Source: Papilionanthe hookeriana x Papilionanthe teres
Lineage: Eukaryota; Streptophyta; Magnoliopsida; Asparagales; Orchidaceae
Assembly (NCBI GenBank): GCA_022702705.1
Contig: CM040421.1
Coordinates: 73,836,121 to 73,900,120, forward strand
DNA length: 64,000 nt
Reading direction: 5' to 3'
Shown here: piece after piece, positions 10,857 through 22,760 of the stretch
Position numbering within the stretch: the stretch's first letter is position 1
How the letters are laid out: every line of letters begins with the position of its first letter
Program-made: the position numbers and the translations under genes
Notes under the pieces: model-generated
Databases searched by the model: none
Told to the model about the DNA's origin: nothing
Seen by the model: only the letters and a program-made list of their open reading frames with translations

Positions 10857-11748
10857 GTGATCCCAACTTTTGCCCTTACCACCGGATGCTTGGGCATAAG
10901 ATAGAAGATTGTATTACCTTCAAGAGTTGGCTCAAGGACAATCTTCGGAAAGGGAATATAACGATCCCGAAGGAGTACATGAAGGAACCCTAGAAAGGAG
11001 GTTCCGTCAATGTTATCTCGACGGATCTCATTGTTCCAATAGATCCCTATACGATTGATGATGGATGGACTACCGCTTGGACAAAGTCTTCGAAGAAGAT
11101 TTTGGATCACATCCAAACCGCTTCAGTGCAAGCCTCAATTCAGAGTTCGAAACCTGTCAAGTCGACACTATCACTTGCGATAGAAGAACCACCTCAACAA
11201 GAGACGACTGAGGAAAAGAAGAAAATCGATGAAGAAGAAAAGACCGAGGCTTTTAAGGCTAGACTAGGGGCTGCTTATCCTAGGATAGTTGTTTCCGATT
11301 CTGGGGAGAAATCCCTCGAACCTTTCGACTCGTATGATTATCTCGCTCACCCCGGTGGGATCTTATAATGATAAGGGTTATGGCGTTGGCTACGTTTTGA
11401 TCGTTTCTAACGATTACGTAACTAGCGACAATCCGGACATCGATTCCGATACAAATGACAATTCTCAAATCATACACAATCTCGACGATCACAATGACAA
11501 AGAAGACATCCACCAAGGAGGCTACGAGAGTTCAACAAGCAACGAATCTATTTGCGAGTTTCGAGGAGCTCCAGTCACAATAGAGTTAGAGCCTTCGTAC
11601 TCCGAAGCTAATCCGTAAGAACCCGTCATTCCGATTCGAAGGGCACATCAGAGAAACTTAATACTAGATTCGGGAGAAATTACGAAGTCAACTTAAGAAG
11701 TGGAAGAGTTCTACCTCCGAGAGTGGGTCCGAAGGACAAAGGAAGCGA
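10857..11748 (+). pseudogene. gag: gag nucleocapsid-like region and gag-protease linker
   Basis: This continues gag after the nested LTR. The first codons carry a zinc-knuckle-like pattern of the Tat type (NFCPYHRMLGHKIEDC: Cys, His, His, Cys), followed by FKSWLKDNLRKG. A stop at about 10993 and a further frame to 11368 (rich in Glu and Lys) follow, then another frame (11289-11618) rich in Asp and Asn. The region is a linker with no enzymatic motif and is broken by at least three frame changes. Confidence 0.68.
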
Positions 11749-12479
11749 GTGGTTGTTCAGGAAGAACCAACCCCGGCAGAGGAAATACCCATTCGGGAAG
11801 AAACCGAGACACATGGAAATAATGTGGACTACAACGTGCTAGCCCATCTTAGGAAACTACTGGCCAAACTGAGCATCTACGACGCTCTCATTTTATCAAA
11901 GGAGATGAGAGAAACTCTGATCAAGGCCTTACTTGATCCAGAAATTTTCTTAGCTCAAATGGCCGGAGATTCCTTAGATGAGGTTTGTTCGTTAAAGGAA
12001 CAGCGAGGTGTCACCTTCACGGACAATGATCTACTACTTGGGACAGCAGACCACAACCGACCGTTGTACATTTCGCTTATAATCGGGAAGTTTATACTCT
12101 CCGGAGTATTGGTGGATCCAGGAGCATCAATCAATATAATGAATCTCCGAACGCTAGCATACTTGGAAATTGATGCTCGCGAGCTCGAAGCAGACAAAAT
12201 GTTATTAAGAGGATTCAACCAGAAAGGAAAAAGAGCCCTTGGATCGATAACACTGCTAATGAAGACCGGTGACTTGGCAAAGAAAACCGCAAAATTTCAC
12301 ATAATTGATTCAGAAACGTCGTTCAACGCTCTACTTGGCCGACCATGGATACATGAAAACAGGATGGTACCATCATCTCTACATCGTTGCATCAAATATT
12401 ACGATGGAGGGGAACGGTGCATCAAAGGTGACTTACAACCATTCTCCGTACATGAAATTGGAATCCATGAAGATGCGAA
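11749..12479 (+). pseudogene. Retropepsin-like aspartic protease of the Tat element
   Basis: The protease cleaves the Gag-Pol polyprotein. The active-site strand reads VLVDPGASINIM (DPGA at 12115-12126), where plant gypsy proteases usually have D-S/T/G-G-A/S. The C-terminal flap/helix signature LLGRPWIHENRMVPSSLHRC is well kept. The frame is open for about 244 codons, then runs into the inserted LTR at 12480. The natural continuation is at 19889. The Pro after the catalytic Asp is unusual and may be inactivating. Confidence 0.82.
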
Positions 12480-14853
12480 TGTTGACCTCATTTTCGGTGA
12501 GGTCTTCTCTTCTTCTCTTTAGTACTTAGGATCTAGCCTTAGGCTTTTCCTTTCGACTATCCTAGAGGATTAGAATTGGGACCCACCACTTAGAAATTCA
12601 AACCACTTCTTAACTCCCCGCAAACTCCACAAACTTGATTGTAGACCCCTAATCACCTAGAGGGTTGAAATTAAATGTGGAAGTCTAAAGGATGAGTTCC
12701 ATAGGATTCTTCGGCCTAGGATCGCCCCGGGTGGCCCGGTCCAGTGAAGGGGCTGGCTTACACACACACTACACCTATACACTGCACTTTCACACACCTC
12801 TTAAAATCACACCCATACCCAATTTGACCTCCCGACTCATGCGGGTGATTCACATGGATGGTCCTTAACCCCTAAGCCCTCGCGCAAGAGGGTTAGGAAC
12901 AACACAGATGGATGCCTCAAATGAATCCCTTCATGGCTCATGTAGGCTTGATATGGCTTCATGGCTCAACCAAAATGATTACATTCCACTTACATTCACC
13001 CAAGCTTCAATTTTCCAAATTTTCAATTTTTGACCCCCGGGATCCTACACCCACTTAGCCTACCCAAAACCCTTGAAATTACCCAAATTTTCTAAAATCT
13101 CCAAATCACCCAAAATTCCCCAAAAACATTCCTAAACATTTCCTCACCAATCAAATTAATCATCCATACCCAAAAATACCAAAAATTCCAAAAATACCTC
13201 CCAATACCCTCCAAATACCCAAAATGCCCCTCTTAGCCAAAAAATCCAAAAATTCAGAAAATTCCCAGAAAATTCCAGAAAATCCCAAATATTCCCAATT
13301 TCATTTTGTTCAACTACACCATGGGCCAATTTTGTCAATTTACCCCACTTTTATCAAAACCCCCAATTTGACCCATTTTAACCCAAAATGAACTCAATGT
13401 CAAACCAAACCTACCCAATTGACCTAAATTCTGGTCCAATTCAATTCTAAACTTCAATTTGACATCCCCAACACCAATCTAGACCAAATCCAAGTCCAAT
13501 TGGATTGACATTTGGATCCAATTTCACTTTTGGCCTTAAAGCCCAATTTGGACCCATGACCTAAACTTAGCCCAAACTCACCCAATTCAACTCCAATTAA
13601 CCCCAAATCTTTTCTAAACCTTCCTTAACATCCCCATAAACAAAAAACTAACATGATTTGCCCAAAATTTAGACCCAAACCCCTCTCAAATTCAACCCAA
13701 AGTCAAAAGGCCCAATTTTGACCTAAACCTAAACCTAGCCCAAATAGACCCAAACCCCAAAATCAAAACCCAACCAAAGCCAAAACCTCTTTGAAACACT
13801 CCCATAAACATTTCCCAACATTTATTTTACATCAATTTCAACCCTAGCCCAACTTTGGCCCATGGTAGCCCATTTTGGTCCATCTTAGCCTCTTTACCAA
13901 AAGGCCCATATCCAACCCAATTCAAACCCAAATCACCTCAAGTTTATTTCAAATCATTCATGGTACATCCTTAAACCAATCCCAACGTTTATTTGACATG
14001 GCCCTTTACAAAATTTTTTATCCAAAAGCCCATTTTCAAACATGAAGGCCCCCCCTTTAAGCCTTCCTAAAAGCTCATTCTTAAGATAATTTCAAAAGCC
14101 CAAGCCTATCCTAAAGCCCACATGAAATTTCTCCTTATCATCCCTTTGATTGAAATCATCCCTAAATCCTAAATTCATCATTGGATTATTCCAAAATTAA
14201 ACCTCATGACAACTCTCACCAAAATGCCAAAAGTCACAAAATCCATTCCCATGAAATTGAACCAACTTTTCCCTAAGCCACATGGAGCCATGCATGAGCC
14301 ATTCACAAGCCATATGAAGCCATGAAAGTTTGGCATGTGACCATGCCATTAATGGTAAAAGGAGGGGCTCCTTTCCTAATCTTTCATTAAGCCTTTTTAA
14401 CCTTATTCATGACACACACTAAACCATGTTTAGCAACCTCATCATGGATAGAGACCTCACCATCCTCTCTTGGCTGACCCAACTGATCCTCTCAGCCCAA
14501 AATCGAGCCATGGGGAGGTGCACCCAACCCAAACCAATGGGTTGACCAAATTGAAGCCAAAATGACCCCTTCCCCATTCCATTTTAATTCAGCCCCTTTA
14601 CACATGGCAATTGCCAATTGCTTGCACCAAGTCCCGACCCCGAACCACTCGACCTCGAGGGTGACCCATGCTCGGCCGGCCGGCCACCCAGTCGCCGGAA
14701 AATACCATGCCCGAGACCTTGGGAGAGGCCAAGCTTTGGAATTCCATCCTGCTGAGCTGCCCCACTCCAAATGGTCACCATGGCTGTTCTTCTCCTCACC
14801 AGAGCAGATGATCCCATGCCCTAACTCCCCCTGGGAGGCCCTCCAACCTCCCC

Positions 14854-14860
14854 TATTTAA
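14854..14860 (+). promoter_or_regulatory. Candidate TATA box of the nested forward LTR
   Basis: CCTATTTAAC context, equivalent in position to TATTTAAA in the other two LTRs, 2.37 kb from the LTR start. The downstream sequence is pyrimidine-rich. Confidence 0.4.
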
Positions 14861-17477
14861 CCCCCCCACCTCTCGGCCATGAGAAGGTGCTGAACCAACC
14901 ATACAGAAACTCTGCCAAAATCATCCCGTACTCTCCCCTACACCCAGCTGCACTTGATCCCCACCGCAATTCCCCGCCATTTATTCTCTCGCGAGCTCAA
15001 TTTCGTAGTCGAAATTCCACCTAAAAACAGGACACTTCATCACAAGTGAGGCAATCCCCAAATTGATTGGCTCTACACCCGCACAGACCAAGAGAAGGGA
15101 TTCCCCAGTGAAAGCCCCCTCTCCAGGCCATCCAGTTGCTCCAGACTCCAAAGGTTGAAATCGGCCTTGGTGGAAATCACACCTAGGCAATTCACCACAT
15201 CCCCAGGCTTCATCCCTAGCCTCCTGCAGCTCCAACGAATGTGCCGAGCATCTCTGATCGAGGCTTCACCTCTCAGAGCCAAGGTATGGATCAATTCTTC
15301 ATCCCGAGCTTCTGAACATTCTCCATTTCAAATGAGTCGATTTCAATGAACATTAGTCGTATAGATGTGTTCGTCTCTTCAAGACGAATCCATAGAGCAT
15401 AAGAACATAAAAATCCATGGAGAATCGAGTGAGATCTTAGGGCTAAAAGGTAGACGGCTCTCGGGTTAGGACGCTCGGGGACGATGAACGGATGCCGTTC
15501 ATTCAATACATGCACGGACGGACGGCTCAGATGGCGTCGGATCGGCAAACGGTACGTGAACCGCGGGCCGCGTGGCGCTGACTCGGAAGGCGGCGTCGAA
15601 TGGGAGCGCGCCGCGTGGCTGTTCGGAGACGCTGAGGTTGACGCAGCGCCGATGTGGATAAGTAGAAAATTAGGTATTTTCTGATTTATTTAAAATACCA
15701 CAACTTCAAAAATCCATATCTTTGTGTAGAAAACTCACAAAAATAAAATAAAAATACCCTCTTGCTCAGTGAACAGAGGAGAATAATGTGGAAAAGAAAT
15801 TAATTAATTTTGTCCAGTACTGTATTTTTAATTAATTATTTACTCCCTGCATTGTTTTAATTCTCCATGCATTCATACAATTCACCATGGCATGAGACCA
15901 TAGGGCTTTTGAAGCCTCTGAACTTGGGAACATTCTCTGAATTTTCTAAGGTCAGAGGTCATCTCAGTGAAAAGTTATTGATTTTTTCAAATGCATGTTG
16001 CTGTTTTGAGTATTTTAATTCCAAAAATTAGCATGTTATGAAATAAATTCTAGGAAAATTTGGTGATGTTCCTTATGACCAGAGAACCCTAGGAAAAATA
16101 GGACTTGAGTTAATTCACTCAGATTAACCCTAATTGGCCTAAATACCCAAAATTGAACTTTAATTAATTAGAGTTAACCATAGATCAAATTGACTTTAAA
16201 TCAATTCCCCACTGACCTTTAGGATCAGAGGAATCCACCATAAAAATTTCAAGTTAATTGGACTTGGTTAGCCCCATCAAATGGGTTGATTAAGCCACTT
16301 AGCCAAAATTAAACTTTAAAATTTCATAACTTTCAAAATACTTTTCAAAAATTCACCAAATTAGTTTTGAAGCCTCTCTGATATCAGGGGAATTCAAGAA
16401 AATTAAAATTACAATTTTCTAAAAAAGTTGATTTTTTATCATTATTTTAATATTTTAATAATTAAAAAATAATAAAAATTACAAAAATAATAAAATTCAC
16501 CAAAATGTCACATTTTGAATTCTAACTACTTAGGAACAAACCCCATATTTTTCTTATGTCTCTAGGTTGAGATATTAAATTTTAAAGCCTTGGGGTAATT
16601 TTTTAAAATTAAAAAATACATTTTCTAGCATTTCCACTAAAATAATTCCAATAAATTAAGGAAAAATCAGAAAATTGTAAAATTTGGTTCTCTGGAATCC
16701 TTGGTATCAGAGAGAATTTTAAAAATTATAAAATTCATTTTTCAACTTATATTCTATCTTTAAATTAATTAATACTCCAGAACTTAAAATAATTTTAATA
16801 AATAAAATATAATTCAAAAAATCTCAAAAATTGGTCCAAGTGGTCATCTGGTCATCAGGAATGTCCCATAATTTTCTTAAGGACAGAAACTTTCCCTTGT
16901 TCATATTATTAAATTTTCCTTGGAAATCCTTATTTTCCACCAAAAATAATTACATAAATAAATTAAATACAGAAAAATCACATTTTCTCCTCTAATGTCT
17001 TTATTGACATATGAGTGAGGTCACATAAAAATTTCAAATTCATTTGAGCTCAATTTAGTGAGTTATGAAATTATTAAGCTTGAAGGGCAAAATGGTAATT
17101 AAAATTTTAACCCTTAATTAAAACTTTAGGCTTAATAAAATTAAAGAGTAAAATATTTGATCCTAATCTGATTTGGATGATTGAAATTTAAATAATTAAA
17201 GGGTAAAAACCTATTAAACAATTCAACAATAATTGAAATGAACTTTAGTTAAATAATTAATTAAATTTGGAAGAATAAGTAAAATCGGAGTTATTAAAAT
17301 AGGGATGTTATTAGGAAGAAATTTGTTCTTTAATTTAAGAATCCCTAAATTAATCATCCCAATAATATTTAATTCCTAATTAAAATGATAATCCAAGTTT
17401 AAGATTTAAAATGCTAAAAGACTTAATAATTAAATTAAGTTAAGGTTAAATTATTTAAAGCAAACCCTTTTAAAATA

Positions 17478-17765
17478 AAAAATTAAATTAAATTAAATTA
17501 AATTAAATTAAATTAAATTAAATTAAATTAAATTAAATTAAATTAAATTAAATTAAATTAAATTAAAACAAATTAAGTTAAATTAAATTAAATTAAATTA
17601 AATTAAATTAAATTAAATTAAATTAAAACTAAATCAAATTAAATTAAATTAAATTAAATTAAATTAAGCTAAATCATATTATATTAAATTAACTTAAAAT
17701 TAAATGAAATTAAATTAAACCACATTAAATTAAATTAAGTTAAGTTAAATTGAATTAAATTAAAT
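17478..17765 (+). repeat. AT pentamer microsatellite (AATTA)n
   Basis: Nearly pure tandem AATTA pentamers over about 290 bp, with a few substitutions towards the right end. This is the purest of the three LTR tracts. Confidence 0.9.
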
Positions 17766-19888
17766 ATAACATCACCTAAGTCATAAAGAATTCAAAATAA
17801 ATCTAAAATAACTCGAACACTATTCCAAACTTAAATCATTAATTTGAACTTAAATTTGAATCACAAATCATTAAATATCATTTTGCCCTTAGGAGCTTTT
17901 ACTATTATAACTCCTAAATGGAGTATCAAGTGAAATGTCACTTCACTCATAAGGATATTCAAACATCCTAATTCACCGAGCAAGAAATAAAACTTAACTT
18001 AAACACCCTGGATGATCAATTCACTCGCACAATAGAATTCATTTGGACTTAGGACAATTCCCGAAATATTGAAAAGATGTTTAAGATTCGTCTTAAACAC
18101 TTCCTCAATATGATGGAATGTCCTTAAGAACAAATCGAGCTTAGTTGTTCTTTGGTGAAGAAAATCATCCTTAAAACCAAAATCGAAGACCTAGACGTCA
18201 TAGGAGCGACTAGCTATAGGATTAGGATTTTGGTAGAAAACCATAACCCTTCCCTTAGCTTTACCTAGGAAATTGCTATAAATGCTTAAATGCTCTAAAT
18301 TGTATTTTAAGTGCAGCTTGGGATGACGGGAAGACCCTCCAGCGCTTTTATTTTATTGCAATTTATCTTACTTCAATTCATTTATTCGTGTCGCACTTTA
18401 CCTTTCTTGCATAATAAACAACAATTGCATGAAAACCTACACCTTTAGGACGAAAACCAAAACTGAAACCCATAACTAAATTGAAAGACACTACAAGATA
18501 AAATTCACCGCCACAACATTCAAAATATAAAACAACTCAAAATTTAATCACAAACGTAACAACAAAACTACAACTACAACTAAACTAAAACGTCTTGTTG
18601 GATGATCGGGAATACCTCGGATGATGTAACCTACGTGTTGCTAACGAGATTTCCCACGGTCTAAATGAAAGTGTGGAACTCATTCAGTTGAGTTTAAGCA
18701 AATTCATCTGGACTAAGTGAATCCGATAAAAATAACGATATCGGAAGGATGGAACCGTGGGATCTTAACCGGTGTTGTTATAATCAACTTTAAGATTTGT
18801 TTAATTAAAATATTAAAAAACACCTGGATTTTAAGATTTTCTCTAAACCGAAATACTTCCCTCATCTCTTGATTTATCACCTTCTAAAACTAAACCTCTG
18901 CAACAACAAGGAGCTCGGAGCATGGTGGGCAGCACGGCCATCGTCATCAGCAAAACCTGAGTCTACTTCAGCAAAACTTTTCTTAGAATTAAATAACCAA
19001 GCCATAGGACTTCGAGGTATTTTGCCTAGTGCAACATAAATCCTCAACCTTTTGTTAGGCATTTGCATGATCATGTCATGTAAATTAAGCTAACCAGTCT
19101 TAGGACTCCGAGGTAGTCGTTCGGTACGACATAAACCATCACATCTTCGAGGCTATTTGTATGATTTTATCATACAAATATAAGTCCTAATTAATTAAAA
19201 TCGGCAAGATCAAAATATTAAATAAACATTAGGACTTTCCTAAATTCAAACCAAACAATAGGATAGTCGGGAAATTACCGAAGTTCGCTTTGAATCTGTG
19301 ATTTCTCCTACCTTTCTTCCTTTGAATTCCCAAAATAAAATGTTCCAAATTTGATCCATTCCCTATTGAAATTCCAAAATGCAATCCCTTGAAAACTTAA
19401 ACTTTGAAATTCTTGAGAGCAGAACTACTGATTATTATCGAGAGTTTTCTTAGGTGATTCCCGTCACTTAAGATGTAATTAACTATAGGGGCTTGCCCTT
19501 ATAGGGAATTTTAAGAACCTGTGTAATATAAACCCCGTTTAATGTTTTCATATTAAACAGGGAATTTGTCGGCTTATAAAATTGGTTCGCGGACCAAACG
19601 GATGTCACATATCTTCTAGTTTATTTAATCGAGCCCCATCATCAAGCAATGTGTCTATTCTTCGGGATAGTATACATGGTTTGTGATGCGGTGCTCGTTT
19701 ATATAAACTATTCGGGATGTGAGATCAGTTCGATTTCATATCTTAAAATTTTCAAATTTAAAATTATTTTCAAAATCAAATATTACTTTTCAAATTATTT
19801 ATTTAAATTAAATTAAAATTCGCCGACAATTTCTGTAGGCGACCCCCCTTTTCCAAATAAAACACCCAAACCTAAAAATATGCCGACA

Positions 19889-20968
19889 GCAGCTTATTAC
19901 GCACCCCCGAAGAAAATAATCTTCTCCAGAGATACCATAACAAATGAAGCAAAGGAAATTTGGGACGATGAAGAACCTGAAGTTCTAGTCCAACAGTCAC
20001 TCACCACTCCCTTACGGCGAGATGGTGAAGGTTTCTCCACAACTCGCATCCGAGGTCGAGGCCGGGGACGAGGTCGTGGCGAGACGTTAGGACGATTGGA
20101 CAAAGGAAACCACCCACCAATGTTGAATGGGAAGATAGTTCGAAGAAGAAAAAGAAATCAAGCAAGAAGCAGCGACAATAAGTCGGAAGAAGCCGCAATT
20201 CGGGATCTCTCTCGAAGATGAAAAGAACGAGGAATATAAATCGATGTACGAGAAGATTAACCACTATGTACATACTATGTCCCCGACCCCGATCCATTCT
20301 AATAAGATCGAGGGTATGGTGGTCAAAGAGGTACGTAGCGGCAAGTACAAAGCCCATCAAGTTCTACCGTGGTGCTCCTTCCTCCAAAACCGAAAACAAT
20401 GTACAATTTGAAGATGCTACTTCATCAGAATTAATGGAATTACCTTTTGAGTGGTACTCTCCCTGTGTGCAAAATTTAATTCAGCGTGGTTTCTTACCTC
20501 GACAATGGACAAAAGGTCAATCACAACAACATTTTGAAAATTTATGGAATAACTCCGGTCGTCCACCCAATTCAAGGCATGGTCTCGGATTCGGCACGAT
20601 AGGATCGGTCGACGATACCGAATTTTGCATGGTTGTCACTTGCAAGTCTAATGAAGACCGCATGGAAGCTACGGAAGAACTTGAAGATTTACAAATTGAG
20701 ACGCTCCACCGTAGTTCGAAGAAGAGATCAAATCTACGATAGATGAGTTAACGGAAGTTAACTTAGGTACTAGCGAAGAGCCTAGACCTACCTTTGTTAG
20801 CTCCTTACTCAATAAAGAAGACTCAGAAGAAATAATCAAGTTATTAATGGAATTTAAAGACGGTTTTGCTTGGAGCTACGATGAGATGCCGGGATTAGCT
20901 CCGAGAGGTCGCAATTCATAAGCTAGGAGTGGATCCTACTTCGTTCCGACCGACAAGGTTCCAGAAGA
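19889..20968 (+). pseudogene. Protease-RT linker of the Tat pol gene
   Basis: This resumes the polyprotein right after the nested LTR. An ATG inside the LTR end opens the frame artificially. Visible features are an acidic segment (WDDEEPEVLV), a Gly-Arg repeat of six to seven RG units (about 20053-20082) and, further on, LPFEWYSPCVQNLIQRGFLP-like pol linker sequence in the frame 20218-20742. From 20742 to 20968 the homology continues (SLLNKEDSEE, KDGFAWSYDEMPGL) in another frame up to the RT N-terminus. Stops and frame changes occur at about 20221, 20742 and 20920. Confidence 0.6.
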
Positions 20969-21721
20969 ATGTGTCTAGAAATCAAACAACAAGTTATAGC
21001 TGAAGTTAAAAAGCTAATAGACGCCAAATTTGTCCGAAAAGAACAATACCCGACATGGTTAGCCAATGTGGTACCAGTCAGGAAGAAGAATGGTCAGATC
21101 AGAATTTGTGTGGATTTCAGAGATTTAAACAAGGCATGTCCGAAAGATGAATTCCCTCTACCGATCCCAGAATTAATGATTGACATTGCTTCAACACATG
21201 AAATATTCTCATTCATGGATGGATCTTCAGGATACAACCAGATAAAAATGGCTCCAGAAGATGAAAAGCTTACAGCATTTAGAACGCCGATCGGAGTATA
21301 CTGCTACAAAGTGATGCCATTCGGACTGAAGAACGCAGGAGCAACATACCAGAGAGCGATGACAAGAATTTTTGATGATCTCATCCACAATCAAGTCGAA
21401 TGCTACGTGGACGATGTGGTCATCAAAAGCAAAGTAAAGGACAACCACCTATATAATTTGAGAATTGTTTTCGAACGATTAAGACAATTTAACCTTAAGA
21501 TGAATCCCTTAAAATGCGCATTCGGCGTCACCTCCGGGAAATTCTTAGGATTCGTTGTCCGACATCGTGGAATTGAAATCGATCCGGAAAAGATAAAAGC
21601 CATCTTAGAAATGTCGCCTCCCAAAACCTTAAAACAACTACGATCTTTCAAGGGAAGTTGGCATATCTTCGACGCTTTATTTCGAACTTGTCATGTAGGT
21701 GTCAGCCTTTCTCGACACTAG
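20969..21721 (+). CDS. pol: Reverse transcriptase domain of the Tat element
   Basis: RT copies the element RNA into cDNA inside the particle. An open frame of 250 codons covers the fingers and palm: LIDAKFVRKEQYPTWLANVV, RICVDFRDLNKACPKDEFPL, FMDGSSGYNQIKMAP, MPFGLKNAGATYQRAM and the catalytic YVDD (21404-21415). Then come MNPLKCAFGVTSGKFLGFVV and the start of the thumb. All three catalytic Asp are present. The wording of these motifs is of the Tat/Ogre/Retand type. After about 21655 a frameshift truncates the domain; the homology continues in the next entry. Confidence 0.92.
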   Translation: MCLEIKQQVIAEVKKLIDAKFVRKEQYPTWLANVVPVRKKNGQIRICVDFRDLNKACPKDEFPLPIPELMIDIASTHEIFSFMDGSSGYNQIKMAPEDEKLTAFRTPIGVYCYKVMPFGLKNAGATYQRAMTRIFDDLIHNQVECYVDDVVIKSKVKDNHLYNLRIVFERLRQFNLKMNPLKCAFGVTSGKFLGFVVRHRGIEIDPEKIKAILEMSPPKTLKQLRSFKGSWHIFDALFRTCHVGVSLSRH

Positions 21722-22195
21722 TTAAAAAAGACGCCAAATTTATTTGGGAAGAAAAATGCCAGAAGGCCTTCGAGGACATTAAGCAATATTTAATGACACC
21801 TCCCCGTCTTAGCAGCCCTGGCCTCGTGTAGACCGCCGATACTTTATACCGCGGCTTTAGACAACTCTCTCGGAGCCCCGTTAGCCTGTGTCAATGATGA
21901 GGGTAAAGAAAATGCTCTTTACTATCGTTTACTTCCGACGGAAATAAGGTATCCCGCAATCGAAAAGCATTGTTTGGCCTCGATCTTCGCCGCTCAAAAG
22001 CTCGTGCACTACATGCTTTCTCATAAGGTCAACTCCGATTTTGAAATTTAATCCATTGCAATACTCGATGACCCGTCCGACGCTTTCCGCGTACTTGCCG
22101 GTGGTCAATGATATTATCGCAATTCGATATAACTTTCGTGCCTCTTCGTGCCGTAAAGGGACAAGTCCTAGCAGACTTCCTCGCAAAGACACCCT
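21657..22195 (+). pseudogene. pol: RT connection and retroviral-type RNase H
   Basis: After a frameshift the thumb/connection continues (VKKDAKFIWEEKCQKAFEDI), and then RNase H, which degrades the RNA strand of the hybrid (LYTAALDNSLGAPLACVN, YPAIEKHCLASIFAAQKL, HYMLSHKV). The first catalytic position reads A-A-L-D, typical of the degenerate first RNase H of Tat elements. The region is split by a stop at about 21720, another at 21830 and a frame change near 22040. Confidence 0.75.
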
Positions 22196-22760
22196 TTGCC
22201 GGCAGAATCTCCTCTCAATGACGACTTGCCAGATGAACAAATAATGAGCTTAAAAGACCCTGATGATCGACGTTGGGAACTATATTTCAACGGAGCATCT
22301 TCAGCACATAAAGACGAAGAATCGCATGTGATAGTGCCCGGTAAGGCAGGAATCAAACTAATCTTTATAACACCGGAGCGGGGGATGTTAAGATATGCCT
22401 ACCACTTAACGTAGCCGTGTACAAATAACGAGCGAATACGAAGCCCTCGTAACAGGACTAGAATTAACTATTCAAATGGGGATAACAAACATCAACATCT
22501 ACGGGGATTCGCAGTTAATCATTCAACAGATCGCCGGACAGTACAGAATTTTAAAGCCAAGACTCGAGCAATACTTCCAGTATGCCATGAAACTATTGGA
22601 ACAAATTCCGAATGTGACGATCTACAAAATTTCCAGAAAAGAAAACGCTTTAGCAGATGTGTTAGCCCGCCTCGCAAAAGAATTTGCCTGCTTGCAAGAT
22701 GAATCGCGAGAAGTGTCGGCTTCACGGACGTCGGTCCTATCACAGCTCGACATGACATAA
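22196..22760 (+). pseudogene. Second, archaeal-type RNase H (aRNH) of the Tat element
   Basis: Tat-lineage elements carry an added RNase H between the original RNase H and integrase, and this region shows it. The signature is DRRWELYFNGASSAH, then a TNN.. block after a frameshift, GLELT-like sequence, INIYGDSQLIIQQIAGQY, LLEQIPNVTIYKISRKENAL and ADVLARLAKE. The first acidic residue (normally Asp in YFDGASS) is Asn here (codon 22289-22291), which should weaken or abolish metal binding. A stop at about 22412 splits the domain. Confidence 0.82.

Larger units (their letters stand above)
12480..19888 (+). mobile_element. Second nested LTR of the Tat family, between protease and RT
   Basis: It begins TGTTGACCTCAT, ends TATGCCGACA and is 7409 bp. 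Protease coding stops at its left edge and the protease-RT linker resumes at its right edge on the same strand, so it is an insertion rather than part of the host element. No clear 5-bp duplication is visible (GCGAA left, GCAGC right). The target repeat has mutated or this LTR arose through recombination between elements. Internal features match the other copies: GC-rich block at about 14640-15660, TATTTAA at 14854, and a pentamer tract at 17478-17765. Confidence 0.87.

Noticed and set aside
20001..20360. 119-codon frame on the - strand over the protease-RT linker
   Set aside because: Lies opposite the + strand linker coding; hydrophobic run without a family match.
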